Shown here: one piece after another, positions 60,587-64,000 of the stretch | Numbering within the stretch: position 1 is the first letter of the stretch | Layout: each line of letters begins with the position of its first letter | Origin: an archaeon | GTDB lineage: Archaea; Nanobdellota; Nanobdellia; Woesearchaeales; GW2011-AR15 | Reading direction: 5' to 3' | Length of the DNA: 64,000 nucleotides | NCBI GenBank assembly: GCA_018657065.1 | Contig: JABHXU010000020.1 | Span: 124,001-188,000 of the forward strand | Notes under the pieces: generated by a model | The model's database searches: none | The model's input: only the letters and a program-made list of their open reading frames with translations | What the model was told of the DNA's origin: nothing | Translations under genes and position numbers: made by a program

Positions 60587-62287
60587 TCAACTACACCCGG
60601 TACAATAATCGCAATCTTGAGTATTTCCAGTTATTGTATTGCTACTAAAACTATGAGTTGCTATTGTATAGCATTGTACACCATTTTCATTATTTTGAAT
60701 GATGTTATTTTCTATTGTTGTTGTACCTGCTCCTCTAAGATCAATACCATACTCTGAGTTTGTCACTTTATTTCCTTTAATCAAATTATTCTCTGTATTA
60801 ATATTTAAACCAATACCTGTTTTTGTGTCTGTAATTTCATTATCAAGAATTTCAGAATCACTCATAACATCTGCCCATATTCCGTTCCACACATTTTCAA
60901 TATTACAATTTTTTACAACAACGTTTGTATCACTATTTATATTAATTCCATACTCATAAGAACTTGGTTTATTATCAAGATTTCCTCTAATTGTATGACC
61001 ATCACAATCAATTACAATATTTTCAGCAAAAACATCTAAACACTTGTATTCTGACATGTCAATTTGCAAATCACTTGTAAGCTTATATTCTCCACCATTT
61101 GCAATAAAATCACACTCATTTAATTCAATATAATCCAAAGGTTCTTCAGGTGGATCTTCTGATTCTGGATCTTGTGGCCGTTCTTCCTCTTCTTCAACAC
61201 ATTTTCCGTTTTTGCATACTCTTCCATATATGGTACAATCGTGTTCATCTTCAACTAAACCATCTCCTAAACAAATATATTCTATTAAAGTCTCAGAATC
61301 ATCACAATAATCAGTAAATTCTTCATTTCCTTTCATAACTGAACCTTTAAGAAAAATATTAAAACTTGGATCTGATAGTACAACACAATTTTCAACAGTT
61401 ACAGATCTATCACAAAAATCTTCATAAATTATTTCTTTATCAAACGGATCAGTAAACCATTGAGCATTTTTATAATTTATAATAGGTCTATCGTCTACAA
61501 TTCGTTCTCCACAAGGATAATCTTTAGAAATTTCATTTTTCAAAAAGTATTTGTTTATACATTCTGATTTTGTATATTTTTGTCCATCATTACTTCCATG
61601 ATAAATTGATCTTTCATCATTTGAATCATCAAAAGTTCCTGCACCCAAAAAACATGTAGCTTTAGACAAATCAGATTCACATTTTCCTTGTGAACAAAAC
61701 ATATCAACATCTGAACAATCATATTCTTTTAAAGCTAATTTATTATTTTTGCAATAGTATTCTTTAAGATTATTTTCATTAATACATTCATCAAAGTTTT
61801 TATTATCTCCAATTGTTACAGCTGATTTGTACCAATAATTTTCACCATTATCACCGTCTTCACAATCAGGGATATAACACTCTCCGTTCTTACATTTTCC
61901 TCCCTTAGATGAGCAATCAAATTCAACTTCTTTAAAAAAACCTTCAAAACAATAAAATTCTGTTACTTTGTCTCCTGTACAATAATCTTCATACATTTCA
62001 TTGTTAAAATTCATAACTCCTTTGTTACCGTAATCCTTCCCATCATCTGTTTCTTCACAAAGTGCTGTTATACAAGCTCCACCTTCACAAATTTGATTAT
62101 TTTCTTTACAATCAAAAAATTCTTTTTTCATTTCATTATCTAAGCAAGAATATTTTATAGCCAAATTTTCTGAACAAGAATTCATAAAAATTTCTTCTCC
62201 CCTTTGAACCTGAGTTTCAGATTCGATACATTGTTCTGTGCAAGCAACTAATAGTAATAGCAGAGATAGAAGGATTATTTTTTTCAT
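60587..62287 (-). CDS. Large Cys-rich lipoprotein with a beta-helix domain
   Basis: About 566 residues. A hydrophobic signal peptide ends in a lipobox-like LVAC. Six or so Cys-rich modules of about 45 residues follow (xxYxCxxxxxKxxxFDCxxxxxxCxxGxCxxxxC). A Pro/Glu hinge near 385 leads to a C-terminal NosD-like right-handed beta-helix (about 440-555, repeats of VVKNCNIENVWNGIW and LIKGNKVTNSEYGIDL type). Likely a cell-surface adhesin or polysaccharide-binding protein. I start at the second Met (62287); 62299 is possible. Confidence 0.75.
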   Translation of the reverse strand: MKKIILLSLLLLLVACTEQCIESETQVQRGEEIFMNSCSENLAIKYSCLDNEMKKEFFDCKENNQICEGGACITALCEETDDGKDYGNKGVMNFNNEMYEDYCTGDKVTEFYCFEGFFKEVEFDCSSKGGKCKNGECYIPDCEDGDNGENYWYKSAVTIGDNKNFDECINENNLKEYYCKNNKLALKEYDCSDVDMFCSQGKCESDLSKATCFLGAGTFDDSNDERSIYHGSNDGQKYTKSECINKYFLKNEISKDYPCGERIVDDRPIINYKNAQWFTDPFDKEIIYEDFCDRSVTVENCVVLSDPSFNIFLKGSVMKGNEEFTDYCDDSETLIEYICLGDGLVEDEHDCTIYGRVCKNGKCVEEEEERPQDPESEDPPEEPLDYIELNECDFIANGGEYKLTSDLQIDMSEYKCLDVFAENIVIDCDGHTIRGNLDNKPSSYEYGININSDTNVVVKNCNIENVWNGIWADVMSDSEILDNEITDTKTGIGLNINTENNLIKGNKVTNSEYGIDLRGAGTTTIENNIIQNNENGVQCYTIATHSFSSNTITGNTQDCDYCTGCS

Positions 62288-62337
62288 TTTAATTTTCATA
62301 ATTAAAGTTTGGTATTTAAATTTTTACACAAAAACAA

Positions 62338-62347
62338 CTATTATAAA
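62338..62347 (+). promoter_or_regulatory. TATA box of nmd3
   Basis: CTATTATAAA lies about 26 bases before ATG 62370, giving a leaderless message. Confidence 0.55.
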
Positions 62348-62369
62348 CACTTTTGAATTTCTTTAAGCT

Positions 62370-63299
62370 ATGGAGTTTTGCCCTGGTTGCGGAAAAAAGT
62401 CAAAATCTATATGTAAAGACTGTAAACCTCAAAAAGAAATTAATGCTAAAGACATTTACATTAAACTTTGTGTTGAGTGTTCTAAATATTTTTACAAAAA
62501 TAAATGGCATAAATATACTGAATTAAGTACTGTTATTAAAAAAATCACAAAAGAATCTGTAAATGAAAAAATTGATTCCATAAATCCAATTTTAAATGAT
62601 TTACCTGTTAAACCTGGTGTTCAAAGAGAACTAGGAGTAGAATTAATTATTGGAGATGATAAATTTATTATTCCTGCAAACATTGAAGTAACTTATTGTA
62701 ATATTTGTTCAAAACAACAAGGAGATTATTTTGAAGGAACATTGCAACTTAGAAACGTAAATGAAAACATTATAATGTTTGTTAAAAAATATTTTAAAAA
62801 AAATTCAGTTTTTATTTCAAAAGAAAATAAAGTTAGAAATGGTTATGATCTAACTGTAACAGACAAAAAAAAATTACAAACACTCGGAAGTATGTTACAA
62901 AAAAATCACGGTGGTATTTTAAAAATTACTGCAAAACATTTTTCCCAAGATAGACAAACTAGTAAATTTGTTTATAGAGTGAATGCATTTTACGAAGCTC
63001 CTGATTATAAAATTGGAGATGTTATATCAGTTGAAAAAAAAGTAATTTTAATTCACAAAATAAGTAAAACAATTCAAGGCTTAGATTTAAGGCAAAATAA
63101 AAATACTTCAATTGATATTAAAGATAAAGAATTTGAAGTATTAAAACCTACAAAAACTAGAATTTCTAAAATTCATCCAAGCATTGAAGTGCTTGATCCA
63201 GTAACATTTCAAAGTGTTCCTACAGTAAATCAAAAACTAGTGAAAAATGGTGAAAAAGTAAGAATAGTAAATGATAATGGTTTGTATTATTTATTGTAA
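62370..63299 (+). CDS. nmd3: 60S/50S export adaptor-like protein NMD3
   Basis: 309 residues. Two zinc-binding parts: CPGCGKKSKSICKDC (about 4-18) and CVECSKYFYKNKW (about 35), then YCNICSKQQGDYFEG (about 109). The remainder is the archaeal Nmd3 domain set. It binds the large ribosomal subunit during late assembly, near the tRNA sites. The archaeal protein lacks the eukaryotic nuclear signals. Confidence 0.94.
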   Translation: MEFCPGCGKKSKSICKDCKPQKEINAKDIYIKLCVECSKYFYKNKWHKYTELSTVIKKITKESVNEKIDSINPILNDLPVKPGVQRELGVELIIGDDKFIIPANIEVTYCNICSKQQGDYFEGTLQLRNVNENIIMFVKKYFKKNSVFISKENKVRNGYDLTVTDKKKLQTLGSMLQKNHGGILKITAKHFSQDRQTSKFVYRVNAFYEAPDYKIGDVISVEKKVILIHKISKTIQGLDLRQNKNTSIDIKDKEFEVLKPTKTRISKIHPSIEVLDPVTFQSVPTVNQKLVKNGEKVRIVNDNGLYYLL

Positions 63300-63316
63300 A
63301 TATTTAATTTTTAATG

Positions 63317-63370
63317 TTTTTTGTCTCAACATTGTGACGAAAATTTAGAATTTTTATCGACGACAAAAGA
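63317..63370 (+). repeat. Nested hairpin after nmd3
   Basis: An outer pair, TTTTGTC (63319-63325) and GACAAAA (63362-63368), encloses CGAAAATT (63338-63345) and AATTTTTATCG (63349-63359). It lies just after the nmd3 stop and could form the 3' end of that message. The rest of the 240-base gap to 63541 holds the RNA and promoter listed next. Confidence 0.4.
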
Positions 63371-63414
63371 AATCACAAGATATTTATAAATATATTTGTA
63401 AAATGAGAGGAAGC

Positions 63415-63424
63415 TTTATAAATT
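63415..63424 (+). promoter_or_regulatory. TATA box of the small RNA
   Basis: TTTATAAATT, with its centre about 26 bases before 63445, matches the expected spacing to the start of the structured region. A second AT-rich TATA-like site lies at 63381-63396. Confidence 0.55.
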
Positions 63425-63442
63425 TCTTCCAATATCCTATAT

Positions 63443-63505
63443 GACAAGGGGTTGTGAGAGAGTCTCTCTCAAGCGGTGGGGTGACAGTAAGAACCTTGTT
63501 TTTGT
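63443..63505 (+). ncRNA. Candidate structured small RNA or mRNA leader
   Basis: About 62 bases with much higher G+C than its surroundings, starting at the position expected from the TATA box. ACAAGG (63444-63449) pairs with CCTTGT (63494-63499). Inside, GAGAGA-GTC-TCTCTC (63456-63470) makes a six-base-pair hairpin extended by flanking pairs. A GGTGGGGTGACAGTAAGAA strand remains free. A T-run (63499-63503) could end it. It may be an sRNA, or the 5' leader (98 bases) of the gene at 63541. It is not a tRNA or a known riboswitch I recognise. Confidence 0.55.
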
Positions 63506-63540
63506 GCTTAATCTATTAAAAAATGAAGTGATAATTTTAC

Positions 63541-64000
63541 ATGAGTAACAGTGATAATAGCAAATCTGAATTATTGTATATAGTTGAACAAGGTGGTTCA
63601 CCTTGGAATATTTGTTCTTCTTTTGTGAAACAAAAATATCCCTGGGACGAATGGTGTTCTGAATATGATCAAATTTTATACTGGTCAGAAAAAATACTGT
63701 TGGTATCACAGGCATTTGCGAAAAAGGTCCAAGCACAACCAGCACTCAAAATATATGTTCCATTGCTCAATCAGAACAAGTACAAACTATTGTTGCAGAT
63801 TATTTATCAAAAACTTTACCGCCTCCTAGAATTAAAGATGCTGTTGCCTCAATTTTAGAACTTAAAACTTTGTTAACTGAACCCTTACAAGTAGAAAAGA
63901 CTGTAGAATTATCAAATCAAGCTTTAGAACATTTAAACTATCCTCCTTCTTTACCAAGCGTTATTATTGTAGGACCCTCTGTTATTAAAGAACGTGTCCA
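63541..64000 (+). pseudogene. Frameshifted, truncated gene with LysM-like start
   Basis: The first frame from ATG 63541 reads naturally to YWSEK (about residue 50), then turns to implausible sequence ending at 63858. The third frame reads NTVGITGICEKGPSTTSTQ and continues open to the window edge (VIKERV). One extra A in the A6 run at 63689-63694 joins them into at least 153 residues. Residues 14-45 resemble a LysM domain (YIVEQGGSPWNICSSF). The gene continues beyond the window. An indel error, pseudogene, or slippage are all possible. Confidence 0.6.

Noticed and set aside
63443..63505. tRNA or known riboswitch identity for the structured RNA
   Set aside because: There is no T-arm motif or acceptor stem of tRNA, and no consensus of a riboswitch class I know.
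63437..63745. Minus-strand open frame of 102 codons at the right end
   Set aside because: It covers the TATA-driven structured RNA and the start of the plus-strand gene, and its sequence is low in protein-like character.

Overview
The window is AT-rich (roughly 70% A+T by eye), densely packed, and clearly archaeal. It carries L10/P0 and L12/P1 with shared acidic tails, S24e, S27ae, RNA polymerase subunits Rpo7 and Rpo4-type Spt4 (E''), transcription factor S, NMD3, archaeal TrmI and an archaeal signal peptidase. First genes of transcripts usually have a TATA box about 25 bases before the start codon (leaderless mRNA), while downstream genes use GGTGAT or GAGG ribosome binding sites. The mix of fermentation genes, a group 3b NiFe hydrogenase and many small membrane proteins suggests a DPANN archaeon, perhaps Woesearchaeota-like; this placement is inference. 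No stretch over about 250 bases lacks a gene, and I saw no CRISPR array, rRNA, tRNA or insertion sequence.

Layout: 1-6 kb is information processing (L1 end, L10, L12, a coiled-coil protein, then the minus-strand run PIN-rpo7-CBS-spt4-S24e-S27ae). 6-17 kb is a mixed region with two ZIP metal transporters, a Fur-family regulator with a clear operator, an RQC-UvrD-HRDC helicase, hydrolases, and an XRE regulator with two membrane proteins. 17.5-20.8 kb is a sulfur-transfer operon (ArsR regulator, NifS, NifU, MnmA). 22-27 kb is a copper/thiol cluster (anchored rhodanese, HMA chaperone, HMA-UreH2-cupredoxin fusion, ArsR regulator, CopA ATPase). 27-31 kb holds membrane proteins, a VKOR-like protein and TrmI. 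31.5-37 kb is a four-gene BatA/VWA surface or membrane cluster. 37-47 kb is hydrogenase-centred: HypA, HypC, a DUF6390-like protein, and the HydBGDA sulfhydrogenase operon continuing into a TudS-like desulfurase, the maturation protease and a transporter. 48-57 kb is fermentation and one-carbon metabolism (LDH, acetolactate-synthase-like enzyme, aldehyde dehydrogenase, 5-FCL, FolD, Fhs). 57-63 kb is nucleotide metabolism, TFS, signal peptidase, a large Cys-rich lipoprotein and NMD3. The last 700 bases hold a promoter, a structured small RNA candidate and a frameshifted, truncated gene.

Four genes are broken by a single lesion each. A HAD phosphatase and a 212-codon unknown each have one in-frame UGA directly after a Glu codon. 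A putative zinc metallopeptidase and the last gene each need a one-base correction. UGA is otherwise an ordinary stop here (many ATGA stop/start overlaps), so these are either recent mutations, assembly errors, or something worth testing. The most promising leads are those lesions, the small RNA at the right end, the RQC-UvrD-HRDC helicase, the copper/rhodanese cluster, several precise operator palindromes, and a TudS-type desulfurase inside the hydrogenase operon.
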